DNA of 64,000 bases from Trametes villosa (Eukaryota; Basidiomycota; Agaricomycetes; Polyporales; Polyporaceae). The position numbers and the translations under genes are program-made. Shown in pieces: positions 1 to 10,829 of this stretch; within the stretch, counting starts at the first letter, position 1; each line of letters opens with the position of its first letter. The notes below the pieces were generated by a model that searched no databases, was not told where the DNA came from, and was given only the letters and a program-made list of their open reading frames with translations. The stretch is from the NCBI GenBank assembly GCA_002964805.2, contig PUDQ02000020.1, positions 682,001-746,000 of the forward strand, written 5' to 3'.

Positions 1-1818
1 CGAGACGGCTTCGACTGTGCTCTTGGCGGACGGCGATGCAGAGTACCCAACTTCATCCTCGCGTTTATCCCCGCGCAAATCAACCCGAATACCCTTAATA
101 CCATGACGGCCTTCGCGGTACGTCCGAATATTCCTGCCAATGCCCATTGAATTGAGGAGGGAACGCGGCCTAATATCGCATCGGCATTTCGTGATCTATA
201 GACAGGAGGCCTACTCTCCGACGTTTTCCTCCACCTCGTCCCACACTCGTTCATGGGCGAGCACCAAGATGGCGGCGTGCACTTCGTGATGGTCGAGGAG
301 AAGCGCAACATCTTGGTCGGGTGCGCTCCTAATTTCACGCTATCGCCTCCCGAGCACGAAATACTGAATTATATTCAACGGGGATAGCTTGGGCATTTTC
401 ATCGGGTTCGCGTCGTTTTTCATCATGGAGAAGACGCTCCGTGTGCTCGGTGGGGACGAGGAGGGCGCGGGCCACTCCCACAGCCACTCTCACTCTCACA
501 GCGTCGAGCCCGCCGCTAGCGTGAACGGCAGCTCAACCAGCGTGTCAACATCTGCGAACGCGGCCGGCCTCAAGTCGCGCGGCTCCGACAAAGCCGAAGC
601 GCCATCCAGCTCTGAGCACGACAATGACACCGCGCATGCGGCGCAGACGTCGAAGCTCTCGGCCTACCTGAACCTCTTCGGCGACTTCGTGCACAACATG
701 TGAGTGGCGCGCCCGCTTCGGTTGCAGCACCCCGATTTCCTAACCGCCGCTGCTCCACGCCCCTTCCCTCTTCTTCTTCGCAGAACGGACGGGCTCGCGT
801 ACGTCGTATTTCCCGAACTCTGGCGGCGCACGTTCGCCCTGCTGAACCGCGTCTTTGACCGCGCGCCCGCAGTATGGCCGCGTCCTTCTACTCGTCACCC
901 CTCATCGGGGCGACAACGACCCTCGCGTGCTTCGCGCACGAGATCCCGCACGAGATCGCGGACTACTCGATCCTCATCCGGAGCGGGTTCACGAAAAAGC
1001 AGGCGATGCAATCGCAATTCCTGACCGCCATCGGTGCCTTCGTATGTGATCTCTCCTCCAAGTCCGACCGCAGCGTGTACGCGGTGCCGCACGCGCTGCG
1101 GGGCTGCACCACATTCGGTGACTCCGCCGTCCCCAAATATTGCCACTGACTCGCTTTCTATTGTTCCCGGTTATGTCATAATTAGGTTGGGTACGAGAGT
1201 TCAGCAGCTTCTGCGCGACAGACCCCCGCTGACGCGCTGCGTTTTAGCACGTTCATGGGCATTGGGATCCGGAACCTGTCTGCGTCCGCAGGGGTGGAGG
1301 AGCACGCCTCCGATCTGGCGGCGGCCATCCGGCAGACTGCCGCTGGGATCCTCGGGACGACCGTGCAGCTAGCAGATCTCGTAAGGCGCCCCCTTGCGGC
1401 CTCGTGCTGGTGCAGATGGCTCCGCGCTGACCGTCCGCGGCCCTCAGGTGATCCCCTTCGTGGCAGGCGGGTTCATGTACATCGGCGCGGTCGCGGTCTT
1501 GCCCACGTACGTCGAACCTACTCTGACACTCCTCGGGCGCGCGGAGTGGACTGTGGACGTGAGTGTGGACCTGACCGGCTCGTGTTCGATTGGCAGGCTG
1601 CTCCAGGACAGCAAGAGCGGGGCGCAGGCGCTGCGCGAGGTGCGTGCGGATCGCTTCTCCCGTCTGCGTTTGCGACTGACGCGCGCGCGTGTAGTTCGCG
1701 GCGATGTTCTTCGGGGTGGCGTGCATGTTCCTCGTCGCGTAAGTCTTCTGTGGGTATATCGCTCGCGTGTTGCGGCGCTGACGGCTTCTGGCGTGGTTTG
1801 TGCAGATGGAACGAGTAG
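1..1818 (+). CDS. YKE4: ZIP-family zinc transporter, KE4/SLC39A7 type (5' partial)
   Basis: Multi-spanning membrane protein predicted to move zinc towards the cytosol, probably from ER or Golgi as KE4/Yke4 proteins do. The gene enters from the left edge, so its N-terminus is missing. After joining exons the order is: a TM segment with FATGGLLSDVFLHLVPH (about 110-260), a second TM, then a cytosolic loop with a (HS)n histidine run (470-505). Next come HNITDGLA (from about 695, spliced near 784) and the ZIP signature HEIPHEIADY (about 935-965) holding the metal-binding His/Glu residues. The last TMs end in FLVAWNE and stop at 1818; the final intron (1739-1805) splits the codon before WNE. HNxTDG plus HExPHE is typical of the LIV-1/KE4 subfamily. 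The splice boundary around 1040-1250 was not fully resolved. The family call is solid; the organelle is inferred. Confidence 0.9.
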
Positions 1819-2927
1819 ACGGGGGGTCATGCGGCCAGGGTCGGGGGGTCGTGCGAGGCTGCGGCTGGTGTAGATCCGGGGGGAGGTGGTGGCATTTACG
1901 GCGTCTTAGGAGCGTCTGTCCGGATGCGGGGCGCGGCGGGATTAGACGGACGGTTAGGTTTATTGAGGCGTCCGAAAGCGGATCTGCGTCTGTTTTGCGG
2001 GCTGGGCGATCTGAGATTAGAATGCGAGGGCCTCGAGAAGACGAGAAGGGCGCGAGCCCGCGAAGCCTGTTACTGAACGCCGGCGTACGGACTCGGCGCG
2101 TATCCAGCTGCCCGGCTCAGCTCTGTGGCTCGTGTGCGCACCGCGGCCATCGATGGCAACGCACGCGGGTCGGCCGAGGGGCAGCAAGCAGCAGCAGCTG
2201 GGAGGGTCGCGCGAGCGCTGGGGGTGATTGGGAAGGCTGATGGGGGGCGTGCCGGCAGGTGGTGGGAGGAGGCCGGCGAACGTGCGTCGGGGGATTGGGC
2301 GAGGGGGCGCACGCTGGGCCCGCCGCCGCCGTGACAGGGGAGTCGCGCGAGGCCCTGGGCGCGGGGACGCGGGGCCCTCCATCAGCCCAAAGACGCCGAC
2401 GCCGCCGCACGCCCTCTCATAAGCCCCGCCCGCCCTCACGCCCCTTTTTCCACCGCCCCCTCCCCCGCTGCCTCCCCCGCCAGGTCGTGTGCCGCCCTCG
2501 AGCCCCGCGCGATCGCATCTCTGCACCCCGCGCGCCACCCAGCTCGTCGACCAGCGCCATCGCAGAACCCGGGAATTTGCGCCGAGCGAAAGCTAAAGGC
2601 GTAAGCAGCGAAACGAATCTTCTCGACGCGCCACCCTCGGCACCGCACCTCTTCCCTCTCGTCCGTCTGTCCGTGCGCACTCCCCCGCGTTCTCAAAACC
2701 CGCGCTCGCAGCCGTCGCACGCCCGCGAGCCGCCGCCGTGCATTACGTGTCTTCCGCCGAGCCGAGCGCACGCCCGACAACTCCGGAAAAGCCGGCCAGC
2801 CTGCGTCCAGGCAGCTGTACAGCTCACCGCACGCTCCTGACTTTTCGTCACCCGCCCGCGCACTCCACCCGACCACCACCACCATCTCTACCGCCACCTT
2901 CCGCATCCACCCTCACTCTCACTCGCG
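1819..2927. other. Intergenic, GC-rich, no gene seen
   Basis: About 1.1 kb between the ZIP stop and the Nudix start. Open frames here are GC-driven, overlap on both strands and show no family motif. From about 2420 it becomes C-rich and pyrimidine-biased on the + strand, as expected for the promoter and 5' UTR of the Nudix gene. Confidence 0.6.
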
Positions 2928-3580
2928 ATGAGCAATAAGGGCCGCTCGACACCGCGCGTCGTCTGCTGTGCGATTCCTATAGCACGGGCCGCGGGCAAGG
3001 TGCTCGTCATTACCAGCCGGAAACGGCCAAATAACTGGGTCTGTGAGTACTCCGTCATCCTCGCCATCCATCCCCCTCTCCTCTCTCTGTCTCGATGTCC
3101 GAATGGCACGCTGATCTCCTCATCCCCTTTCCTTCGCTCAATTCGCCACGCGCAACCTCGCAGTGCCCAAGGGAGGATGGGAGCCTACGGACGGGGTGCT
3201 CGAAGCAGCAGCCTCGCGGGAAGCCTTGGAAGAAGGTCTCACCCTTTGTCCATCCGTTCTCCGTCCCCATTCCTGACGAACCGCTTCTGTCCTGCCCTGC
3301 CCCACCCGCCCCGCCCCCTCCGTGCATCGTCCCCCCTGCGCCTCCCCCCTATACAGCGGGCGTCCGCGGCAAAATCACGCGGTTCGTGACGACGATCCCG
3401 TCCGCGTCGTCGACGTACCACTTCTACGAGCTCGACGTGGCCGACCTCGACCACGAGTGGCTGGAGAGCAAGGAGCGCAGACGAGAGTGGGTCGACTACG
3501 CGGAGGCCGTCCGCCGGCTCTCGTGGAAGGCGGAGCTCGCGCAGGGGCTCGCGCTCTCGACGCTCGCGCCGAAGCGGTGA
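2928..3580 (+). CDS. Small Nudix hydrolase (diphosphoinositol polyphosphate phosphohydrolase-like)
   Basis: Three exons, 2928-3042, 3164-3235 and 3357-3580, join in frame to about 136 residues, the usual size of fungal DDP1/Aps1-type enzymes that cleave diphosphoinositol polyphosphates and diadenosine polyphosphates. The start MSNKGRST is followed by a beta-strand core, WVLPKGGWE spanning the first splice, and the Nudix box ending REALEEAGV across the second splice. The metal-binding REx2EExG part is intact, but the Glu expected in the GX5E part is Gly (PTDGVLEAAASRE). Downstream come a Tyr/Phe-rich core (TYHFYELDV) and a WVDYAEAVRRLSWK helix like the C-terminal helix of DIPPs. Substrate is inferred from the family; the fold is clear. 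Confidence 0.85.
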
Positions 3581-5074
3581 TAGCAGGTATGTGGGACCGC
3601 TCGTGTGCGTGCCGCCGCGTGTTGACGAGGGCAGGAGCGTAGCGTCGCCATGCGGCGCAGCGGCGGCGGGGAAGGCGGCCGGATGATCCCAGAAGCACAC
3701 CCGCCTGCCCCATCGTAGTTGGGCTTTTTCTCGCAAGCGCCGCCCATTCGCTGTCGCCGCCACCGCACCAGCCATCGCCACCATCGCCGATCCTGTCTTG
3801 CCTTCGCTCTTGTCTACACACACTCACAGACACTCACTCGCCTGACGTTTGCTATCGACACCCACTCGTATTCGCTCCGTTCCCCGTTCAAGTCCCAGTC
3901 CCAGTCCAAGCCAACATGTAGAGTCACAGCCCGCCACCACTACCGCGCCCGCGCCCGCCACTGCTATCCCGCCCCCCGCGTCCGCGCCCCTACTGTACCG
4001 AGCGACGCGTTTAATGATGCATATACCTCCCCGCCCCTCATCTGACCGCCACCCCGTCGCACGCGCCGGCGTAGACAGAGAGACATTCGATCCGGCCGGC
4101 GCGCGCGGCGCCCGGTAGAGGCGTTGTACATTAGACCTTCGCGTCGGGGCCCCGATGTCCTAGTCGTCCTAGCTTTGCTTTATACTATAGATCGCTGGCT
4201 GCCGCCGCCCTTGCTTCTGCTCGCTCATGCAATTTCCTTCCTGCCGAGTCCCGACTCCCGAGACCGCGCGACCGCCCGTCGCCGTCGCCGTCACTGTCGA
4301 CGAACGTGGGGTGGCTACGGCGTTGATCATGACGCGGTCGCTGCGCGGACTCGCGGTGGCGGCTGGATGACGCTGTGTCTGTGTTGGGTTCGCCCTTGCT
4401 GGTTCTTCTCACCAAATGATTTTCTGAGCTTGTTTGCAGGTCACGCGCGCGGTCCATGCGCATCCGCGGTTTTCAATCTGCCCCTGACGACTGCGAAGAT
4501 CGCCAGGCCCATGGCCCGAGGCCATCGATACCGACCATACAGGCACGGCTCCCAAGCGCCCACAAGTCCAGCTAATCTTTCGAGGCCGCCGGCGTCGAAA
4601 ACATACGCCGCGCGTTTTGGACGCCTCCACCACCTCTCAGCAGCTCGCGCCCCGGCGGCAGCGTGCAGATGCACGCCGACACCGAGTCGATAGGTACACC
4701 AAGCCTCCGAGATACACAAGCCACGGCTATCTGCGCCGGCCCACATGGTGCGCGGCCGTGCCTGGCGCGTCCCATCAGCCCCCGACGGGCCAGTGTCACC
4801 TCCACCTCGAGCGTCCTCCCCATGCCGTGCACGTCCGTGCGCGTGCACACGCGCGCACGCGCCCGCTCGATAGAGTCTGCCCGCGGCGTTATCTGCGCCG
4901 ACGTGCCGCTGAGCAGGCTGTCGAACGTGGGATAGAGAGGAGCGCGGGCGTCGCGGGCGCCCCGCCAGACTCCAGCTGATACAGTGAATATAAATTGCGG
5001 GGGCGCGTGGGGCTGCTGCTCGTCTCTCCGAGCCCCCGCCTCCAGGACACCAACGCAGACGCAGACGCCACGCC
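3581..5074. other. Intergenic, no supported gene
   Basis: About 1.5 kb. Several open frames (the longest about 190 codons at 4124-4693) lack recognisable domains, splice logic or frame conservation. The 3' part must hold the acid phosphatase promoter. A purine/pyrimidine-alternating GTGC/CACG stretch sits at 4820-4865. Confidence 0.55.
4989..4994 (+). promoter_or_regulatory. TATA box of the acid phosphatase gene
   Basis: TATAAA at 4989-4994, 81 bases before the phosphatase ATG, in an otherwise GC-rich stretch. Assigned by sequence and spacing only. Confidence 0.5.
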
Positions 5075-6668
5075 ATGAAGCTCTCGTTGCAGAACATTGC
5101 GCTCACGCTCACGCTCGCGTCCGTCACCGGCGCGGCGCCATCGAGGAGCGAGGCGCGCGCGGCGGACTTTGACGTCGCGGCGCACCTGGGGAACCTCTCG
5201 CCGTACCGCAAGGCTGCGGTGCCGCACGGCGTAGAGGAGACGCTCCCGGAGGACTGCGAGGTCGAGCAGGTCATGCTGGTGCGTCTGTCCCTCCGGCTGG
5301 TGCTCGGACGCGCTGGGGCTCACGGATCCGACGCGCTGTAGATGCACAGGCACGGCTCGCGCTTCCCGCTCGCGTCGGAGCTCGTGTTCATCACGGACCT
5401 GGTGGGCAAGCTCGCGAACGCGTCCGCGGCGATTCAGAAGGCGCACCTCCCCAAGGGCCTCGCGTTCCTCAAGGACGGGTACAACTCCACGCTTGGGCAC
5501 GACGACCTCACCCCGCCCGGGCGCATGCAGCTGTTCGAGCACGGCGTCGAGTGAGTCCCGCTCTCCTCTCCCAACGTAAAGCAGGGAGGACATGAACTTA
5601 CGGCGGTGTAGCTTCAAGCTGCGGTACCCGCACCTGAAGGCCGACGGGATCCTCGCGGGTCTGCAGGACCGCGTCGTCGAGTCCGCGCAGTGGTTCGCGC
5701 AGGGCTACTTCGGGCGGAGCTGGGCGGGCCTGAACGCGACCGCGTTCTCGACGCTCGCGGAGGACAACAAGACGGTTTCGTGGATCACGCCCATGGACAC
5801 CTGTGCGAAGTGGCAGTACGCCTTCGGCAACAACGTCAGTCCTCTCCCTTTTCCTCTCTCCCCGCCGGTATTTGGGCAAGGTGACTGACGAGGACGGCAG
5901 GCGACGATCGAGTGGGGCAAGGTGTACCTGCCGCCGATCGCGAAGCGCCTGAACAAGGAGCTGCCGGGGGTGAACCTGTCCACGGACAACGTGCACGGCG
6001 CGCTGTACGCGTGCGCGTACGACCTCGCCGCGCTCGGCACCTCGCCCTGGTGCGGCGCGTTCACGAAGAGCGAGATCGAGGACTTCGAGTACGAGCTCGA
6101 CCTGCTCATGGACGGCGCGTTCGGGTACAACCTCCCGGGCTCCATGGGCGAGGTGCTCGGCTCGCTCTACGTCAGCAAGCTCGTTGAGCGGTGAGTGTCC
6201 CTTCGTAAATTGCGCCATTCGCAACCCGCTAACTGGAAGGTTGTCGGGCATGATAGGTTCACCAACTCCACCGGGGACGCCAAGCAGGTCTACCTCGAGT
6301 TCGGCCACGACACCACCATCGACCTCGCCCTCACCGCGCTCGGGCTCGCCAAGGACTCCAAACCCCTCTCCGCGAAGGGCCCCGCGCGCGCCTCCCGCGC
6401 GTGGCGCACGTCCGCGCAGGTGCCCTTCGCCGCGCAGATGCGCTGGGAGAAGTTCACGTGCAAGTCGTCGTTTAAGGCGGGCGAGGCGCAGGTGCGGCTC
6501 GTGCTCAACGACGCGCCGCTCCCGCTGCCCGGCTGCGCGCGCTCGCGCGAGGAGAAGCGCTTCGGCTCGTGCGCGCTCGCGGGCTTTGCGAAGACGTATG
6601 CGGAGAGCGCGGCGACCAAGTTTGCGGACAAGGCGTGGAACGCGACTTGCGGCCCTGCTGTGCTCTGA
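5075..6668 (+). CDS. Secreted histidine acid phosphatase / phytase-like
   Basis: Five exons (5075-5278, 5342-5550, 5612-5834, 5901-6190, 6257-6668) join to about 445 residues, the normal size of fungal histidine acid phosphatases. Residues 1-20 (MKLSLQNIALTLTLASVTGA) form a signal peptide. RHGSRFP, at the start of exon 2, is the RHGxRxP catalytic motif with the phospho-accepting His; GHDTT in the last exon supplies the HD proton donor. Several N-x-S/T sites (for example NAS, NST, NAT, NKT) and many Cys fit an extracellular glycoprotein. It would release phosphate from phytate or other phosphomonoesters. Specific phytase activity cannot be told from sequence alone. Confidence 0.9.
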
Positions 6669-7119
6669 GCAGAGGCATGAGGTGCTAGGCTGGGGGTGGG
6701 CGCCGATGCTGCGGCGCTGCGAAAGTACATATCCTACACGAGCGTACGAGTACTTACGACTGTTGTAATCTGACGTCAGGGTTTTTCTAAGCTTCCCCCA
6801 GGAAGAGCCACCTCGATTTGCGCGGCGTTGTGCGACCTGCCATGCAGTGCTATCACGGCAGGTAGTCAGGTGCTCTGGGCACATACCACAGGGGTATATG
6901 GCAGCGGTTCGGCTACAGCTGCGCAAGAGTGCGTAGGCTAGCCTGGGCTAGGCACCTGCTGTCATACTACCGTCGACACCAGTGCGCGTAGTAGCGAGCC
7001 TCTGGCAGATCCGCATATACTGCGGACGCTGCGCCACCGCAGGTATGTATTGACGTTTAAGCAGTATATATACAGGCTCAGGGGCCCCGGTCAGCAAGAA
7101 ACATTCACTGCAGATCCAA
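6669..7119. other. Promoter region of alpha/beta hydrolase, partly duplicated downstream
   Basis: No gene. Two blocks (about 6697-6757 and 7052-7119) recur joined together at about 10455-10582 in front of the hydrolase stub. The roughly 290 bp between them occur only here, so they were inserted here or deleted there. Confidence 0.6.
7065..7072 (+). promoter_or_regulatory. TATA box of the alpha/beta hydrolase gene
   Basis: TATATATA 48-55 bases before the ATG at 7120. The matching element TATATA is kept at 10536-10541 in the duplicated promoter. Confidence 0.5.
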
Positions 7120-8202
7120 ATGGCCACACCAAGCACAGAGGCACCAACACAATCAAGCGTACCAGCCCCCGTCCCTCCAGCAGCTGCGTCTACTACGACA
7201 CTCTATCCGAGCCATGCAGAGGAGAGGCTGCTCGCTCTCCCGGGCGGGCGGACGCTCGCATACACACACTCTGGCCCGCTCGACAGCGACCTCGTCTTCA
7301 TCTGGTTCCACGGCCTCTTCAGCGTCGGCGACGCGTCCGACCCCGCGCCGCCCATCCAACAGCGCCGCGCCCAGAACATCGCGCCCACCCTCCCCGGCTG
7401 GGGCAACACCTCCCCACTCGCCCCCGGCGCATCGTTCGCTACGACCGTTGTCGCGGATACGCTCGCACTTCTCCAGCACCTCCGCCCCGACCCGCCAGAG
7501 ACGCTACGCATCTACCTCGCGGGCGGCTCGTTCGGGACGGTGCCCGCGCAGATCGTGTTCGGCGCGCCGTACGCCGCGTTCCCGTACGGGCGACACGTCG
7601 CGGGGCTGCTCCTCATGGCGCCGCTCAGCCCGTTCCGAGAACACGCGGGGTATGCGCGCGGGCTCGCCTGGCGCGAGTGGGTGAGCGTGGGCCCGCCGAC
7701 GCGCGTCGTGCCCGGGCGTGGGGTGCAGCGGCTCATGCGGCTGGCGATCCGCGGGAAGGTGCGCGACATCAAGAGCGCGGAGGCGTTCTTGAGAGAGGAG
7801 TTCTTTAGGCGGATGGACGAGGAGGAGCGGGGGCGGTATGCAGCGTGGCGCGCGAGGAGGGGCGTCGAGGAGGGCGTGTTCGAGAGGCGCATGGCGGAGG
7901 GGATGGTGCGGAGCGTCGGGAAGTCGTGGGAGGGCTTCTTGAGCACGGCGGACGCGATCCACTCGGACTGGGGCTTCAAGATCGGAGAGTTGGACGAGGA
8001 GCACGCGCGGAAGCCGGTGGTCATCGGGCTGGGGAAGAGCGACACGAGCTTGGTGGGGCTGGCAAGATATTTGGGCGAGAACTATCGGAACGTGCAGGTG
8101 AAGGAGTACGATGGCGGACATCTGTCTTCTGCTTGGAGCATGGACGACCTCCTGGAGGACATGTTTGCAGCAGGAGAGGGCGTTGAGTCTGTTGGGATGT
8201 AA
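7120..8202 (+). CDS. Alpha/beta hydrolase-fold protein
   Basis: Intronless 360-residue frame. After a Pro/Ser/Thr-rich N-terminus (1-30) come the early strands and oxyanion-side motif WFHGLFS (HG), then PGWGNTSP. The nucleophile elbow is GGSFGTVPA (GxSxG, Ser about 143), followed by a long charged helical cap (about 200-270). The late acid candidate is GLGKSDTS and the catalytic His candidate is GGHLSS near the C-terminus. The fold is clear; the substrate is unknown. No signal peptide or membrane anchor is visible, so it is probably cytosolic. It is convergent with the F-box gene next door, and this pair was duplicated as a unit to 10.4-12.8 kb, where the hydrolase copy is now a stub. Confidence 0.85.
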   Translation: MATPSTEAPTQSSVPAPVPPAAASTTTLYPSHAEERLLALPGGRTLAYTHSGPLDSDLVFIWFHGLFSVGDASDPAPPIQQRRAQNIAPTLPGWGNTSPLAPGASFATTVVADTLALLQHLRPDPPETLRIYLAGGSFGTVPAQIVFGAPYAAFPYGRHVAGLLLMAPLSPFREHAGYARGLAWREWVSVGPPTRVVPGRGVQRLMRLAIRGKVRDIKSAEAFLREEFFRRMDEEERGRYAAWRARRGVEEGVFERRMAEGMVRSVGKSWEGFLSTADAIHSDWGFKIGELDEEHARKPVVIGLGKSDTSLVGLARYLGENYRNVQVKEYDGGHLSSAWSMDDLLEDMFAAGEGVESVGM

Positions 8203-8362
8203 TCAACTCGTCAACTGTTTGATAGTGCATGAAGCAGGAATGCATTGCGCCACCCCATTTCTTCTAGGTTGGATGTGTGCTCTGCAACAATAACCTCGAG
8301 TGCATTAGTATTTGTGAGTAGTTAGTTTACATGCGTCTGTTCCCGGCCGATCACACTGCAGA

Positions 8363-10170
8363 TCACCACCCACCTCGACCGTAGCGACGGCGAGACCCAT
8401 AATCCTCATCCTCAGAATAGTCGAAGGGCATCTCGTCCGTGTCGTACTCCTCCTCTTCGGTCGTGACCTCCATTTCCCACCCGTCCCACTCCACGTGAAC
8501 CACGACCTCCTCGAGCTTCTCGACCTTCTCTGTGGTTACGTACTTGCACCCCTTTAGACGGATTTCGTCGATGGGCATGCCGCAGTTGCAGCGGAAGATC
8601 GCCCAGTCCAGGAGGTCGTCGAACGGCTCGAGCTCGTCCTTGGGGAGGGTGAACCTGAACCCGGTGAGGTCCAGGATGCGGAGACGCGGAAGCAACACGT
8701 AGACGCCGCCGTTCTGCGCGCGGCGCAGGGTCATCAGTATCGGGAAGAAGTCGATGAAGGGGTCGTCGTCGAGGACGAGCGTCGTCACGCCGTGGAGGTG
8801 GGGGAAGATGTTCACCCATTTCACTCTTGACATGATTCCCGACACCTTGAGCACCTCGACGCGCCTGAACAAGGACCCCGCACCTTGAATGACGGGCAAC
8901 AGGAGGTCGCTTGCGGTGTAGGAGTCGAAGCGCACTCGCAGGAGCGCATCGACCGAGATGTTGGGTTGCGCCGAGCCGGACAGGGTGAGTGGGTCGGGAA
9001 GGCTGGAGGTGAGACGTAGTGATAGTAAAGGGGGTTTCGTGGACATGTGCGTGGCGACGCTCTGCATGAGCAACTTGCTAGTGTTGCTATTGACCTCGCT
9101 GCGCACAGTCACGTCGAGAGACGTCGTCGGGGTTGAGGAGAGGTGGCAGAGTAGAAAGCCGACGTGCGGTGCGTCTCCAGCAAGACGAATGCTCCTGATC
9201 GAAGGAAGGGAGATAGTCCGCGGCGGAAGGGAGAGCTGCCCGGAGTCGGCAGTGGCGAACCCTCGCCTGGGAATGGCGTCCTCGATCGCCAAAACCTCCA
9301 GACGAGGGGCAACCGTTTCGAGCACGTTGAGTAGCGCATCAAATGGGCCGACGTCGGGGAAAGACGGCGCATAGCGATCCCTAGTAGTGTCTTTACCAGC
9401 GATGAGCAGAGTGGTAAGGTTCGGGGAGGAGAAAACGGGGTCATTCCAGCGAAACGGTAGTCCCCGCAACTCGAGATGGTGGAGCTGTGGAGGCACGTCC
9501 GAGGCGAAGATTGGAATGACGGCGACTTGAGGCGCCATAAAGTTAGTGCCGAGGTCGGATCCAGGCGGGATGATCATCTCCAGCTTCTGCAGAGCATCGA
9601 GACAGGAAACAGTCTTGGAACAGAACGAGTGTAGAACTGAGATGGGGCCACTGATGCGGAGTTCCTCGACACGATGAGAGTGTTGTAGAAGCACGTCCAG
9701 AGCCAGAGTACGATCCTCACGGCCCGAATAATCGATATCGGCGTTGATGTGGAGGGGTGCATTCTTGGAACGCGTAACAAGCTCGGCAAAGGTTTTACTC
9801 TTCGTCAACCGGAGATAGCTCCAGAAGCGAGGCGTACTGAACGCGACGGCGCGGAAGCGGCGGCACACATGTGCCATCTTCATCCAATGAAGCCGGCTGT
9901 AGGGGTAGCTGGAGTAGTAGTCGTCGGTCGCCACTCGGACTAGAATGTCTGACAGAATCTCGGGCGGTAAGGTGCCTATCGGAGTGAGTGTGTTGAGGCG
10001 AGACTTGAGGTCGACGATTGCACGTGCATAAATCTCGATATCGCTCTGGATACTCTGGCGAGCGTTTGAGCGTAGTGGATTAGAGTCATGGTATACCCTA
10101 TGAACAGTTTAGTTTGGGCCGGGCAATACAAACATAGCCACGGTAGATAAAGAACTTACTGCTCTGTCAT
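8363..10170 (-). CDS. F-box protein, copy 1 (Agaricomycete type)
   Basis: Two exons on the minus strand: a tiny 11-nt first exon (10170-10160, MTEQ) in a good GCCGCC-ATG context, and 10097-8363. They join in phase to about 581 residues. The start was chosen because the long frame has an in-frame stop upstream of the acceptor and no other in-frame ATG. An N-terminal amphipathic helix (QSIQSDIEIYARAIVDLKSR) leads into the F-box-like core TPIGTLPPEILSDILVRVA and HVCRRFRAVAFSTPRFWS. Leucine-rich-type repeats and an acidic Glu/Asp/Tyr-rich tail follow. The family call implies an SCF ubiquitin-ligase substrate receptor; the target is unknown. It is closely similar along its length to the copy at 10830-12781. 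Confidence 0.85.
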
Positions 10171-10359
10171 GGCGGCCGTCGCTGCAAAGTCGACGGTGCG
10201 CACCAGGCCCAAAGGAAAGAGGGGCAAGGACGGAGAGAAACCACTGGCGGTATCCTTGAGCTACGTGCATGCAATGTGGCCGTTTCACCTGGGCTTACCT
10301 GTTGGGACCCTGCATGGCAGGCCCGGGACTGAGTTGAGCGGCGTCACTGGAGAAGGCGC

Positions 10360-10582
10360 GGTGGCAGGCGCCAATATTTAATTTGGGTTGTGTGCGCTTG
10401 ATGTGCGCTTGTGGTTGGGCGGCAGGCGCCGGCGGGTGCCAGCTGAAGGGGGAGGGCCCATGCTGCCTGGGGCGTTGCGGAAGTACTACATACATATCCT
10501 ATAGGAACGTACGAGTACTGAAAATTTAAGCAGTCTATATACAAAATCAGAGTTCCGGTCAATGAGAAATATTCATTGCAGA
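10360..10582 (+). repeat. Duplicated hydrolase promoter region (copy 2)
   Basis: Holds the same ordered landmarks as the region before the intact hydrolase: AAGTAC..CATATCCTA..CGTACGAGTACT, a TTTAAGCAGT..TATATA box, CCGGTCA, and CATTGCAGATCCAAATG at the start codon. It also shares a GGGTTGTGTGCGCTTG block with 12823-12838 upstream of F-box copy 2. Confidence 0.65.
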
Positions 10583-10681
10583 TCCAAATGACTAAACCGA
10601 GCGCAGAACCAAGTGGGCGCGCACATCAGGAAAAAGCCTATACTACACACACACATACTCGTAGTTCAAGGGCTTGCTGAG
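10583..10681 (+). pseudogene. Stub of a duplicated alpha/beta hydrolase
   Basis: The sequence around this ATG is nearly the same as that around the intact hydrolase ATG at 7120. The first codons read MTKPSAEP against MATPSTEAP. After about 30 codons the frame stops at 10681, and almost all of the hydrolase body is missing before sequence homologous to its 3' flank resumes next to F-box copy 2 (about 10780 on). It is best explained as the remains of the hydrolase in a tandem hydrolase-F-box duplication. The promoter box is kept, so a short transcript or peptide could still be made. Confidence 0.65.
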
Positions 10682-10829
10682 ACGTGATCCGACTTGGGAG
10701 TGTTTCTGTTATTAATACAGCGAGGACTGCGTTACATTAACCCTTTGTTGTGAATGCGAATGGATGAATATTCTAATCGAGCAATTACATGCATCCATTC
10801 ACGGCCGATACCAACGCCGCCTATCACCA

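Noticed and set aside
4124..4693. 189-codon + strand frame upstream of the acid phosphatase
   Set aside because: No domain, composition follows GC content, large overlapping frames on the other strand, and it occupies promoter space.
5598..6926. 442-codon minus-strand frame across the acid phosphatase
   Set aside because: It is the antisense shadow of GC-rich phosphatase exons and runs through its introns.
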